Source of the DNA: Malachius bipustulatus
Taxonomy: Eukaryota; Arthropoda; Insecta; Coleoptera; Melyridae
NCBI GenBank assembly: GCA_910589415.1
Contig: OU342639.1
Span: 7,386,268 to 7,450,267, forward strand
DNA length: 64,000 nt
Direction of reading: 5' to 3'
This document shows, piece by piece, positions 10,835 through 21,971 of this stretch. Every line of letters begins with the position of its first letter. The first letter of the stretch is position 1. The notes beneath the pieces are model-generated. The model was given only the letters and a program-made list of their open reading frames with translations. It was not told the origin of the DNA and made no database searches. Position numbers and translations under genes: made by a program.

Positions 10835-13720
10835 TCATCTATATTTCAACAATATTTTTGACATATTTTTAATAGAGTGGAGTGAACTGGTACTTGGCTC
10901 AAACCACCGTGCATTATCATTACATATTCTCGATAATCTATCCAGTATAGTCTCATACTGGCCTGGTCTTATTGTATCTACGAGGAATATTTGGTTATTA
11001 TGACGCAATGTTCTTGGCGGAACATAAAATTTCAGATTACCTAAAAGTTCAGGAACATCCAGAGAATTTGATAATAATTTGTAAACGAAAACAATATCGG
11101 CTCTGTTCATAGCAGATTCGAAAGTAGCTAACGAAAATTTGAGATAGAGTCGACTAAGATCATGGTCAAAAAAAGAAACAAAAATACCAATTTTGGAAGC
11201 TGCAAACCTCAAAAATCTTCTATTTAGAGATTCAATTTTACTTTTCAGTCCAATTTCATTCCTTCTCCAGACAACCGATGCATACATAACTTTTGGAAAA
11301 ATGAAGGAAAAATATAACGATCTAAAAGTAGATATATTCCCAAAAGAAGATGAAAACCTCTTGATAAAATATACCCCCCTAGTAACCGAAAGGTGAATAT
11401 GGTTAATATGCTGTTTAAAAGAAAGTTTAGAATCGAAAATGACTCCAAGATCTCTGACGGACTCGCTGAAAGATACAACATTATCATCCAAAAAATACGG
11501 GAGTAAACTCAATTTACTAGATCGACCAAAGCGGATGTGATGGCATTTTTTTATGTTGATGACCAATCCATTCAGCCTGCACCACTCTTGAAAGAGTAAT
11601 AAATCACCTTGAAGCAAATCCATATCATCATATCCACGAACAGCTCTGAAGAGTTTAGCATCATCAGCAAAGAGTAATATCTCGCAATTTTTTAGATTTC
11701 CTACTAAATCATTTATAAAAATAGCAAATAGCAATGGTCCCAAATGAAGTCCTTGTCCAACACCAGAAAAAACTGAAAAAACATTAGAGTAACAATTTCC
11801 TATTCTGACAACCTGCTTTCTATCCGTCAAATACGATTCCAGCCATTTCAACAAACTACCGTTAATGCCATATGCATAAAGTTTCTTAAGTAACAACTGG
11901 GTGTTGACAACATCGAATGCTCTAGATAAGTCCGTATAAATTGCATCCACTACCATACCATCATTTAGATTGGTGACAATATAGTCGTAATACAAAGTTA
12001 GGTTGGTAACCGTGGACCTACCTCTAACAAAACCGTGTTGTTGACCAACAATATATTTAGACAAATGTGCATGTAAATGATTATAAACCAGTTTATCAAA
12101 TAACTTTGCAAAAATATTATATTTACTTATTGGTCTATAATTATTAATATCAGAACTATCACCGCCCTTTAGAAGGGGAAGAATAAAAGACAACTTCCAT
12201 GCCGCAGGAAAATATCCAGACTTCAATGAGAAATTGTAAACTTTAGTTAACCATGGAACTATACTATCAATGGAGTATTTTACTATCTTGATATGAATAT
12301 TATCAAGTCCTGGACTGCAATCCGATTTCGCCTCATCAATAGCAACTCTTACCTCCTCCTCCGACAAAACCACACCATTAAAAGAATCGCGATAATCAAA
12401 CGATACTGATGTCCCACCAAGGTCAGACAGAGAATAAACACTGGAGAATTTAGCGGCAAAAAGGTTAGCTATATCTAAGGTATCATCAGCAGTAGTGCCA
12501 TCAAGATGCATAATTGAAGGAAAAGAATGGCCTTCACTTAAAGAATTAACGTAGTTGTAGAATTTTTTTGGATTAATTCTGATGTCCTCCTCAGTATTCC
12601 TCAGGAACAATTTCTGATCTCTAATACATAATGCTTTACATTTACTTCTCTCAAGTCTAAACAAGCCATGATAATAAGATGATTTCAATTCTTTATAGAG
12701 TCTATGATATTTCTTTTTGTTAAAAATACAGCATTTAAGCTCATCGGAATACCACGAAGGGAAAGACCCTCTACCAACACTGAAAGATGGAACATGTAGA
12801 TCAATCAAAGTATTAAGCCTTGAAGTGACAAACTCTAAAAATTCATCTAAATCTCTTCTACAATTGATACTACAAGGAAACTCGATATCCATCAAACCAT
12901 TGTTAAATGAAGCGAAATCAGCTCTATTATAATCAAATAATCTAATAGCAGAGGGCAACAATTTAATATTAGGTACATTAAAACTGATTTCAAGAGGACT
13001 GTGATGAGAATCACATTTAAAGATGAATTCATCAGAACCAACTACAGCAGTATCGCTTCTATTTGTAAAGCACAGATCTAATACATTACCGGCATCATTA
13101 AATAAATTACAATGCTGCAAGAGACTGTATATCTTACACCACAAATTTAAGAGTTTACTTGACTCTCTAACCTCCACACGACTAGAGAAACCATGAGAGT
13201 ATGAGTACCTTTGTAACTTTGACCACCTGTACCCAGGTAGATTAAAATCACCTATTAAACAAAAAGTAATATTATCACCGTCAACAAAGACCAGGTCACC
13301 TAGAGTACAATGAACTGCGTTCAAAAAATTTTCATAATATTCTACATTGTAGTCAGGTGGAATGTAAGCAGCACCGATAACAAAAAAGCTATCATTAGTG
13401 AACACTTTAACAAAAATCATTTCAAATGAATTGTCATTCAATGGTATATTAACACACTTAAATTTCTTATTTATAGCCACTAAAACACCACCCCCATCAC
13501 TTTTTTGACTAGTAAACAGTGACCGATCACAACGGATTACATTATAATTAACCAATCCAAGTTCAGCATCCACAATATCTCCGTTTAACCAGGTTTCAGT
13601 CAACACAATAAAGTCAAATTCCTGCAAAAGATTAACTCTCCCTCTAAAAGCTTCCAAACGACCCTTGATACTTCTGATGTTTTGATAAAAAATATTGACT
13701 GGTATGGGGTCAACTGATTC
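10835..13720 (-). CDS. ORF2: APE endonuclease-reverse transcriptase, 961 codons, open
   Basis: This is the replication enzyme of the non-LTR element, nicking DNA and priming reverse transcription there. Counting from the TTG at 13657 as residue 1, TETWL is at 20-24, GDFNLP at 136-141, SHHSP at 217-221, YRPIS at 508-512, YTDLSRAFD at 575-582, SGVGQG at 631-636 (the family usually has SGVPQG) and the catalytic FADD at 663-666. The frame is open back to the TAG that ends ORF1 (13721-13723). The 21 codons between include VNIFYQNIRSIKGR, the start of the endonuclease with its catalytic Asn. The first ATG-encoded Met is residue 80, inside the domain. ORF2 must therefore start without an AUG, by reinitiation or by readthrough of the in-frame UAG. 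Coordinates here start just after the stop. Confidence 0.93.
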   Translation of the reverse strand, partial: ESVDPIPVNIFYQNIRSIKGRLEAFRGRVNLLQEFDFIVLTETWLNGDIVDAELGLVNYNVIRCDRSLFTSQKSDGGGVLVAINKKFKCVNIPLNDNSFEMIFVKVFTNDSFFVIGAAYIPPDYNVEYYENFLNAVHCTLGDLVFVDGDNITFCLIGDFNLPGYRWSKLQRYSYSHGFSSRVEVRESSKLLNLWCKIYSLLQHCNLFNDAGNVLDLCFTNRSDTAVVGSDEFIFKCDSHHSPLEISFNVPNIKLLPSAIRLFDYNRADFASFNNGLMDIEFPCSINCRRDLDEFLEFVTSRLNTLIDLHVPSFSVGRGSFPSWYSDELKCCIFNKKKYHRLYKELKSSYYHGLFRLERSKCKALCIRDQKLFLRNTEEDIRINPKKFYNYVNSLSEGHSFPSIMHLDGTTADDTLDIANLFAAKFSSVYSLSDLGGTSVSFDYRDSFNGVVLSEEEVRVAIDEAKSDCSPGLDNIHIKIVKYSIDSIVPWLTKVYNFSLKSGYFPAAWKLSFILPLLKGGDSSDINNYRPISKYNIFAKLFDKLVYNHLHAHLSKYIVGQQHGFVRGRSTVTNLTLYYDYIVTNLNDGMVVDAIYTDLSRAFDVVNTQLLLKKLYAYGINGSLLKWLESYLTDRKQVVRIGNCYSNVFSVFSGVGQGLHLGPLLFAIFINDLVGNLKNCEILLFADDAKLFRAVRGYDDMDLLQGDLLLFQEWCRLNGLVINIKKCHHIRFGRSSKLSLLPYFLDDNVVSFSESVRDLGVIFDSKLSFKQHINHIHLSVTRGVYFIKRFSSSFGNISTFRSLYFSFIFPKVMYASVVWRRNEIGLKSKIESLNRRFLRFAASKIGIFVSFFDHDLSRLYLKFSLATFESAMNRADIVFVYKLLSNSLDVPELLGNLKFYVPPRTLRHNNQIFLVDTIRPGQYETILDRLSRICNDNARWFEPSTSSLHSIKNMSKILLKYR

Positions 13721-14578
13721 CTATGCAGATGAATCCACATTTTGTTTCTCGTTGGTAAAAATAGTAGGAACACCTTTAAAGTATTTTATATATAAACCCT
13801 TTTCGCCGTTGGCAGTACGTCTATTCAGTTCTTCCTTGATTCTCAGACGATGGTCCCTTTGATGTTTAGTAAGATCACCAACGATAATGAGATTGCCATC
13901 ACCAATTGCCCTCCTGTTTCTAAAAAACCAATGAATATCCTCCCTCGAAGGAAGAGCAATCTTCAATGGCCGAGTTTTATTTTGAATAAATTTATTACCA
14001 AGTCTTGTAACAACGATATCATTAACATTGAAGGTTGGCTCTGGATTAGTAACAGACAGCAAAGTCTTGACATCATGTAAGTCCTTAGTAACAGCATCCT
14101 TCGAATCACCAAAATTTAAGATGATTACATTCCTTTCCCTGTACTGTCTTTCAGACATCTCGTGAATAGTAGTGTCAATTACAGATAAATAATTGTCTTC
14201 CAAATTATCAATTCTATCTTCAATGCAAGTAAGTTTCTCATTAAAGTTATTAAAGATCTTCTTCTCTAAAGTGTTTAACTTTTTATCCAATAATTTAAAT
14301 AATATTTTGGAATTAGAATCAAGACTATTAAAATCATCATCCTCGAAATCATCAACCGAATTCTGGGAGGCAGATAATCCTGAATCTTGAATGCTGGAAC
14401 GAGAGGTTCTAGACTTATTACCACAACAAGCGCCAAAAACACCATTACTATTAGGTTCAGCACGTGTACTACATGATGGATGATAAAGCACACCACATTT
14501 CTTGCAGCATTTAGAGTTACGATTATTTAACGTAGCCGGCTTATTCGGGCACAAGAAACACTTTGATGTCATTCTCAC
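13721..14578 (-). CDS. ORF1: zinc-finger/coiled-coil/RRM-like nucleic-acid-binding protein, 285 aa
   Basis: This is the gag-like RNA chaperone of the element, expected to bind its own RNA in a ribonucleoprotein. An N-terminal PHD-like finger has CFLC (residues 7-10), CCKKC, HPSC and ACCG. An acidic Ser/Asp-rich linker follows, then a coiled coil (about 92-135, with LLDKKLNTLEKKI and IEDRIDNLED), then an RRM-like domain starting RERNVIILNFG and a basic C terminus. The ATG at 14578 is the first in frame and precedes the finger directly. The protein ends VDSSA at a TAG that is in the same frame as ORF2, so the two would make one ~1250-residue fusion if the stop were read through. No defects are visible. 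Confidence 0.9.
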   Translation of the reverse strand: MRMTSKCFLCPNKPATLNNRNSKCCKKCGVLYHPSCSTRAEPNSNGVFGACCGNKSRTSRSSIQDSGLSASQNSVDDFEDDDFNSLDSNSKILFKLLDKKLNTLEKKIFNNFNEKLTCIEDRIDNLEDNYLSVIDTTIHEMSERQYRERNVIILNFGDSKDAVTKDLHDVKTLLSVTNPEPTFNVNDIVVTRLGNKFIQNKTRPLKIALPSREDIHWFFRNRRAIGDGNLIIVGDLTKHQRDHRLRIKEELNRRTANGEKGLYIKYFKGVPTIFTNEKQNVDSSA

Positions 14579-14874
14579 AATGTTCCACTCAACTAATCCG
14601 AGTTTTGTTTTAATAAAACCAAACTAAAACATATATGTAGTTAAGGAGTGAAAAGTGAGGTTAGTCCATAAAACTACGCAATTATGGAGCGTAGAAAAGA
14701 TTTAAACGGTTGAAAAACTATGCTGACCATTAATCAATGCACTGCAGTCCAAACCAAACCAAAATTTACTATTTAACAACAATATTTGCTTTGTAAATAA
14801 CGCCAATAATCAGAGCGTATAATTCACAGCTGCTTCAAGTACACTCGCAATCTCGTTACTTTTGTAACTTTACG

Positions 14875-14927
14875 TTATTATTTATTATTATTATTATTAT
14901 TATTATGATTATTATTATTATTATTAT
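14875..14927. repeat. (TTA)n block, probable severed tail of element 1
   Basis: About 53 bases of TTA/ATT units with two interruptions (TTTA and ATG). It borders the 5' end of the minus-strand element and has the same unit and orientation as the tail of element 1 at 10687-10718. Confidence 0.6.
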
Positions 14928-17879
14928 CAGTACAATGTTAACTCACTAACACACAGCACAATTTCGATCGCTAGGATTTATATTCGTTTTTAATCTTGCG
15001 AAAGACCTGGACGATGTACTAAAGAGCGATCCATCAACAGCCATCAAACTTTTTTCCATTTTCCATTTTGCCGGGAATTTCTTCGCTCTAGATAATTCAT
15101 TGACCGATAGTGTAGCAAAATGACCGATATTGATGATCAAATGATAATTTTTTTAATAAAAATTACCAAATTGACAGATAGCAAAAGGGTCGTAGGGGAA
15201 ACCGGCGCAAAATTTGACACTTTTCGGAAATGTTTTATATTTCGTCACCAATGTGATATACATATGTTCGATTTAAATGAAACTGTCAACTTGGAACATA
15301 TTCCGTTAGGAATTATATTTTTCCCACATTTTGGAAACTAGATTTTTATTGAAAATTACTTTTTTATTGTTTTATTGTTTTCCAGTGTAACTATCCCTTA
15401 TTCCTGGAGTTTTCTTTAAAGCAGACTAGTCCTCCTGGTTAGAAGGTTACCTCTCTCTTTTCCCATTTTTCCTTTTCTCTTCTTTAGTTCCTCTGAGGCA
15501 AACTTAAAGTTTGAGATAGAAATATTTATCTAGGTGGCTCTGGATATCTAAGTATGTCCCTTTTATCCCCCACCTTTCCATGTTTCTGAAACTGGCATTC
15601 TTACTCCAGAAAGAAGTTCAGGGCAGATGTCTGGGTTGTTCTCATTGCACTAGGACAGACTGACGAGCCGTTGTGGTTTATCCAGCCTGTTTTTGTCAAT
15701 GGTATAAAGTAAAGACGCTTTATCTTTTAGATTTACTCTATAGTTTCCTGACTACTTTTTGACACCTGATTGTTGACGGCTAAGAATATATTGTCGAATT
15801 GTAAAACACCATAACGATGTTGGATTTTAATTTGTGAACCATTCCGTCACGGCATAGACATGATGAGCAGTTTAATTAGACCAGCAAGAACTAAACGATT
15901 TTAAACTTAGCATGAGAGCAACCGGTGTGAGATTTTTTATAAATTCTAGATTGACAAGAGTTTATAATACTGTCGACATATCAAAGACTATACTGGCAAA
16001 AAATGGCTCTCTGGGATTTAAGGCAACTTTGTTCTCCACATGTGACATAAATAGCTGTAGGAAAGAGAAGGTGACAGAGAATATTTCATATACGAGTATA
16101 CCAGGAAAACAGAGAGGTAGTATGTTGTGTGGTCGAAAAAGAAGAAATTCCGTTTGATACACAAATCTATACTAGATGATGCATTGTATACTTTCACACC
16201 GTTCATCAAACAGGGAGGAATCATCTAACGGAGTGTAACATTAAGTTGGAAACGTCAAAAGAGAACAAGTAGTTCTTGGCGAGATCTCAATGTCTTAGAT
16301 CCTTTATGCGAGATCAGAAGGGTGTAAAATGCAATATGTGATCGTCTTATTATCGGTATTGTCTCCGATAATCAAGCAGTTCTCTAAAATATATTTTTTT
16401 CTTCTTAAAAGAAGTGATGAAAATCACGATTTAATTAATTATCATGATAATCTTTTTAATTGGGTGTGAATGTTTTTGGCAATTTACTCGCCCTGCAGGA
16501 AGGATATATCATATAATCTATATGTAATTTTTCCTCGATTACATGTAATGTAATAAGATAAAGTAAAACGCGTAGCAAAGCCTGATGTGTTCGATATTTC
16601 CACTAGCAAGGAGAATAAATATCGTATTTTCGACAGATTAAACTAAGGTGTTCAAGTTCAAAGCATCCCCTGCTCCCATTCATAAATAACGAGATACGCA
16701 CTCCGGCGGAATACAAAATGCAAGCATAAAACTCAACTGCAGAAAATCGTGTTAGCTGCTATTTTTATGTCTTATCTCGGTTCATAAAAACGCCTAACCT
16801 ATATCTAATATTCGCCTGGCTAAACATAAACTTATAATGAGTCTTCTATAGCTTAAAGTCCATGGATGCATCTCGATGAATCCTTCCACACCGTTCTGCT
16901 TTTCCTTTTAATTAAGCACAAGAAATATAAATGCAGATCATATTCCAATCGTTGATATTTTCCGAAGGAAATACCACCACCACTTAAGGGTATTAAATAC
17001 TAATTCGATCTCAAGAAAACCTCGCGGTACCTGGGTGAAGATTCTAGACTTTAACAGGGGCACTAAACTTCATACCGTTTAACCATCAAGGAAGTGAGTA
17101 AATCAAGTTTTGATATTTAGAAAATGATCCCATTTATCATTCATGGATAAATGTTTACAATAAATATCGGAAAATCTAACAAAACGCCACTCTAAGGAAG
17201 TACTTGTGCATTGTAAAATTGCAGTTAATTAAAACAATAAAGCTGAAAGCGTACCCGGGGATTTCAACTGAGCATTATTTATGAAAGCTATCAAGTAATA
17301 AAACTGAAGAGGTGATCCTTAGAAAATGGGTATCAAGATTCAGACCGTAAAATTGCTTAAAGACTCCCTTACACGACAGAATTAAAATCTTTATCTTTAC
17401 ATTCAAATATTTTCGTTCATTTTAAGCCACTGGAATTTATTGAGCTAACGTAACATGTTCACTGTTATTGAAACTGATACAATCAATGAACGGTTTTTAA
17501 AAGTAAAACACTAGAATTTTACAGATTTTATAAATGCAATTCTTAAATTGATTAAACTTCATAGAGTTCTTACCATTTTATTGATTTTATAGTACAATGA
17601 CTACAAAGGTTTATCATCGTAAAAAGGTTTTCAGAAAATTATGATGTTATGCAAAACAGCAATTTATGAGAAACAGCAAGATAATCATATGCTAGGGATG
17701 CCTTTTCCAAGTCTATCTGTATGGTGCCACGATCAGCTCTGATCATTGATCGGACATGAGGTAAAAGTCATCAGTCAAAATGAAATTTGCACGAGGAGCA
17801 TATACATTTTGGATAAGACGGTGCTCCGTCCATGGTTGCCGTGAAGGGGTGGAGGAGAGGTCGTTCACTTACAAACGGT
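14928..17879. other. No recognisable gene
   Basis: AT-rich unique-looking sequence. Open frames of 60-81 codons (for example 15912-16157 +) show no motif or splice-flanked coding pattern that I recognise. Confidence 0.5.
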
Positions 17880-18075
17880 ATCCTTTAGGTAATATAGCTT
17901 TATTCCAACAGACGATTCTTAATGTTGAGGAATATGAATTACAATTAGTCAACGAAGTTTTCATTTAATGACACTTTTAGTTAAAAATGAGAAGTTTAGG
18001 GGATCGAATGTTTTTAGTAGTTTTGAACCATTCGGAATCGTCTGTTGGAACAAAGCTTACAGGACCTATCCCAGT
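17880..18075. repeat. Inverted repeat pair around ATTCCAACAGACGATTC
   Basis: The words TTCCAACAGACGATTC (about 17905) and GAATCGTCTGTTGGAA (about 18035) are inverted copies within arms of about 45 bp (TAGCTTTATTCC / GGAACAAAGCTTA). They are separated by about 115 bp. No TA-flanked end is clear. It may be a decayed MITE lying just left of the mariner-type element. Confidence 0.45.
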
Positions 18076-18131
18076 CACATGAAAAAGTGATCTGTTTTTT
18101 GCAGACGATGTACCGTCCCGTCAAAAATGTA

Positions 18132-20897
18132 CAGGGTGGGCCAATAAGCGAGGTAAGCGGCTGTATCTCAGAAACTAATAATCGTAGAGAGTTGCGGTAA
18201 AAAATTTTATAGGTTAAGTGGGCAAGGGAAAATGCTGGAAATAATTTTCAAGTTTCCAAGATGGCTGCCAGAGGGCGTTTGCACCATCTTGAATTACATA
18301 AAGTTACGTTTCTTGTGATTTTTCCCAATGAATGTAACAAAAAAGTATTTGCGTTTTAATGTTAACTTAAAGTCGAACATATTTTGTAGAAACAATTTTT
18401 CTCTATCTTTCGAAATAAAGTGGTGGGGGGTATTTGAATGTTGTTTTAAACAAATGCCTGTAACTTCGAAACGGCTTTAATGGATTTGGATAAATTTAGT
18501 ATAATTGGAAAGAGCATTTCTTGGGCTTTTAGGTTTCTTGTGATAATGACAGTTGTGACCTACACGGCCGCCGATAGAGGGCGTTATTCGATATTATAAC
18601 CAAAATATTGGATTTTCTCAAAAAATTTAAATGCAATGATATGACTTTTTTTAGACTAGAAAATAGACAAATGATCAACCAATAAGCCTGCGCAAACCGC
18701 ATCTTAATATCTTTCTCCTAACTCAAATTATTAAAAAAATACCAAACCAAGAAAATTCATATATCCCCATTTAAAAATGATCGGTCGCTTTCGATAAGAA
18801 GGCAATTAGTAGGCCATGGAAACAAAAGACAAACTCCTCACGCGTTTTCGTAACGATTTTCATTTTAAACAAAGTTGTGGCCCATTTTGAAAAAAGATTA
18901 ATGCCTTCTGTGTTCAAATTGCCTTCCGTCATATTCCACACATGTTCCAGTCTTTCTTGAGTCAACAGAACCGCAGCCTTGATTTCTGCCGCTGATAGTT
19001 GAGGAATTGAATTTCGAATTCTGTTTTCCATATCTATTTGTGTTGTTGGTGGAGTTTGAAAAAAATAAAAAAAGTCTTAAGCGTCCGCAGAAGTAAACAT
19101 CAAGACATGTCAAGTCGGGAGATCTTGCCGGACAAGGAAATAGGCTTGCCCTTCCTATCCAGCGTTCTCGAAAGGTCCCGTACATATGGTTTCAGACATT
19201 AATTGAAAATGTGCCGGACAACCATCTAATTGCAGAAGCATAGTTCTCCTAGTTTCGAGTGGCACATCTTCCAACAAAATTGGCAAGTCGTTGACCAAAA
19301 ACTCTAAGAAGCGGTTACCAGTTAAATCTTAATCAAAAAAGTAAGGTCCAATAATTATGTCCCCAATGATACCGCACCACACATTTAGGCTCCAGCGTCC
19401 CTGGTGCTGCACTTCTCTCTCTTAACCAACGCGGATTTTCAGCGGACCAATAATGCATATTATGAAGGTTTACTCTACCATCACTATTAAAGGTAGCCTC
19501 GTCGGTCCAGATAATTTCCTTTAAGAAATTTCTGTTTTCCTCAAGCATGCCTAGCATCCATTGACAATAATTTAATCTATTAACGAAATCTTGTTCATTT
19601 AGCGTCTGGCGCAAGACTATGTGGTAAGGATGTAATATAAAAGTAAAAAACAACATAATCAGTACTAAAAAATAATAAAACCAGAATAACACTGAATTTG
19701 TATTTGAGGGTATGTGCTAAGATATTTGGAATAAGATAAAATTATTTTATAAGTTATAATCTTTCAAAATATTTCTAACAGTTGTCCGTGCAACAAATTC
19801 CCAAGTCTAGAGACAATGTTCTAGTTTCTACATGTCTATAAAATTCTATGTAAGCCAAGACATTGATAATATTTTCTTCGGTCCTTCCATTGCGACGCCT
19901 GCGATGTTTAGGACAACGAAGACTTCCAGTATCGCGTAATCGCTGTGCCAAGCGCGGATAAATTCTTCTCCCGTAATGAAGGTGATCTGGATACCGTGCC
20001 GCGTACTATCTTGCAGCTATAGCTTCATTTTGAAAACACTCGAAATCAATCGCAATAATGTCAACGGATTCCTTATTTAATTTTGTGAGAAGCATTTTGA
20101 TTAAAAAGTACTCAAATTATATGCAATCAACAATAATAGTGGGCTGAGTGTGACAGAAGATTGACGTTATACTTGCCAATATTTTAGTTAGCAGTCTGTC
20201 TTTTATTTCCATGGCCTACTACTTGCCTTCTTATCGAAAGCGACCGATGCATTTTTAAATGGGGGTATATGAATTTTCTTGGTTTGGTATTTTTTTAATA
20301 ATTTGAGTTAGGAAAAAGATATTAAGATGCGGTTTGATCAAGCTTATTGGTTGATCATTTGTCTATTTTCTAGTCTAAAAAAAGTCATATCATTGCATTT
20401 AAATTTTTTGAGAAAATCCAATATTTTGGTTATAATATCGAATAACGCCCTCTATCGGCGGCCGTGTAGGTCATAACCATCATTATCACAAGAAACCTAA
20501 AAGCCCAAGAAATGCTCTTTCCAATTGTACCAAACTTATCCAAATCCATTAAAGCCGTTTCGAAGTTACAGGCATTTGTTTAAAACAACATTCAAATACC
20601 CCCCACCACTTTATTTCGAAAGATAGAGAAAAATTGTTTCTACAAAATATGTTCGACTTTAAGTTAACATTAAAACGCAAATACTTTTTTGTTACATTCA
20701 TTGGAAAAAATCACAAGAAACGTAACTTTATGTAATTCAAGATGGTGCAAACGCCCTCTGGCAGCCATCTTGGAAACTTGAAAATAATTTCCAGCATTTT
20801 CCCTTGCCCACTTAACCTATAAAATTTTTTACCGCAACTCTCTACGATTATTAGTTTCTGAGATACAGCCGCTTACCTCGCTTATTGGCCCACCCTG
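18132..20897 (-). mobile_element. IS630/Tc1/mariner-type transposon with ~700-bp inverted ends, decayed
   Basis: Both ends begin CAGGGTGGGCCAATAAGCGA and are flanked by TA (18130-18131 and 20898-20899). The inverted arms run about 18132-18829 and 20196-20897, remarkably long for this superfamily, and match with few differences. Between them, on the minus strand, lies a broken transposase. It is the same enzyme type as in the element at 50618-53420, but the terminal sequences differ. Confidence 0.92.
18771..20095 (-). pseudogene. DDD-type transposase, broken (IS630/mariner group)
   Basis: The enzyme cut and pasted the element at TA sites. From an ATG at 20095 there is a helix-turn-helix region with an in-frame stop (ARYPDHLHYGRRIYP, LAQRLRDTGSLR, then TEENIINVLAYIE), a frameshift, then IIWTDEATFNSDGRVNLHN with the first catalytic Asp (about 19510), LLQLDGCPAHF with the second (about 19230), and RWIGR ... 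SPDLTCLDVYF with the third (about 19130). The C-terminal part (LSAAEIKAAVLLTQERLEHV) is again in another frame and its stop lies inside the left inverted arm. At least one stop and three frameshifts make it non-functional. Spacing between the second and third Asp is roughly 41-43 residues, uncertain because of the shift. Confidence 0.85.
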
Positions 20898-20899
20898 TA

Positions 20900-21815
20900 C
20901 ATCCTCCTCGATGTCACTCGGTATAACCCTCCAGCAAGAGTTCCGCATGCAGGGACCATCCAGACCTAAATTTGAATAATTTTGGTGATTTGATTACTTT
21001 GTTATAAGTTGATGCCTAATAAATTAGTAGGTACAGATCCTCGTTTAAACGAGATTTATCATTACACTTTTCTTCGGATTTCAATCACATTTATCTTCTA
21101 AAATGTTGATTTCAGAGATTTTGAACGTACAAAATTATGTGGCATCCTATTTTTCCCAAAACAGTGTTTTCGTCAACTAGATAATATTAGAATAAAGATG
21201 TAAAATTGAAGGGAAAATTAAAAACGATAAGCAGGTGATTATTTATCTCCGTTTATTGTAAAATTGTCAAACAATGGAGGTGGAAATATTAGAAAGGATG
21301 CATATGGCTGTTCTCTTCGCTATTCAACACAGAGAGGCAGTTAAAAATTGAAGAGTACAAGGCTATAAAAGCATTAAATCAGCATTACTGAGACATATCA
21401 GGACCGTTATGGTGTAGATGAAACAAATTTATCATAATCAGGTGAGTCTCTTTCAAAAATTCAAAAAATAAACATCTGCTATGAATTATGAATATATAAC
21501 ACATTACTTATTATTACTAGCATCTAATAATAAATTTGACGTTATTTCATAGCCGGCAGCTCGTCGTGTTAAATTTTCACACACATTTTGGGCCTAACAA
21601 GGAAGTGTAGGACCCACGTTCACTTCTTATAAGATAGGGAGTTTCTATGGCAACCACTCTAACGCTCACTTATGGTAATCAAGGAATTTAGTGTATTCTA
21701 TTTTAAAGAATTTTGTTAAAACGTTACAGTTTACACTTGGATAAATTGTCATAATTACAGAAAAACTAAATCTCATTGATATAAAGTTTTAATTGCTATA
21801 TAAAAGAGAATTGCT
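20900..21815. other. Intronic sequence, nothing recognisable
   Basis: No open frame of interest. On the minus strand this is the intron immediately downstream of the host exon at 21819-21925. Confidence 0.5.
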
Positions 21816-21818
21816 TAC

Positions 21819-21925
21819 CTTGTAAGTTCCGAGATTTTCTACGACGCAAGGTAGACTGGCGTCTCGTCCTAAGGCAACTGTTACGTTTGGTATGGGCTCA
21901 GAGAATCTAGGATCATCTGTCATTG
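21819..21925 (-). CDS. Host exon: first Ig-domain start of a DIP/lachesin-type Ig-superfamily protein
   Basis: This is the only host coding exon I recognise. On the minus strand, TTGTTACAG precedes it and GTAAGC follows, so both splice sites are good. The 107 nt enter in phase with two bases of a split codon and end in phase 0. The peptide runs MTDDPRFSEPIPNV, TVALGRDASLPCVV and ENLGTYK. This matches the start of Ig domain 1 in Dpr-interacting proteins and lachesin, up to just before the usual VAW strand; the Cys in LPCVV is the first of the Ig disulfide pair. Family members are GPI-anchored or secreted three-Ig neuronal recognition proteins that bind Dpr partners (family knowledge). The signal-peptide exon and later Ig exons were not found here; with exons this far apart, most of the window is probably intron. 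Exact paralogue unknown. Confidence 0.85.
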
Positions 21926-21971
21926 CTGTAACAATATAAAGATGATTAGGTACTTGTTTTGTAATTATATA

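Larger units (their letters stand above)
10718..14874 (-). mobile_element. Non-LTR retrotransposon 2 (CR1/Jockey group), apparently full length
   Basis: On the minus strand this runs: 5' UTR (14579-14874), ORF1 (14578-13721), ORF2 (to 10835), short 3' UTR containing CCTGTTGGCTTGAATAAAT, and an (AAAT)n tail. Both frames are open end to end, which makes it the best-preserved element here and possibly a recent insertion. Its left side touches the (ATT)n tail of element 1, and its right side touches another (TTA)n block (14875-14927). The simplest reading is insertion into, and splitting of, that tail. The 5' UTR contains a small GTTACAAAAGTAAC hairpin near its outer end. Element limits are inferred from the flanking repeats. 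Confidence 0.9.
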
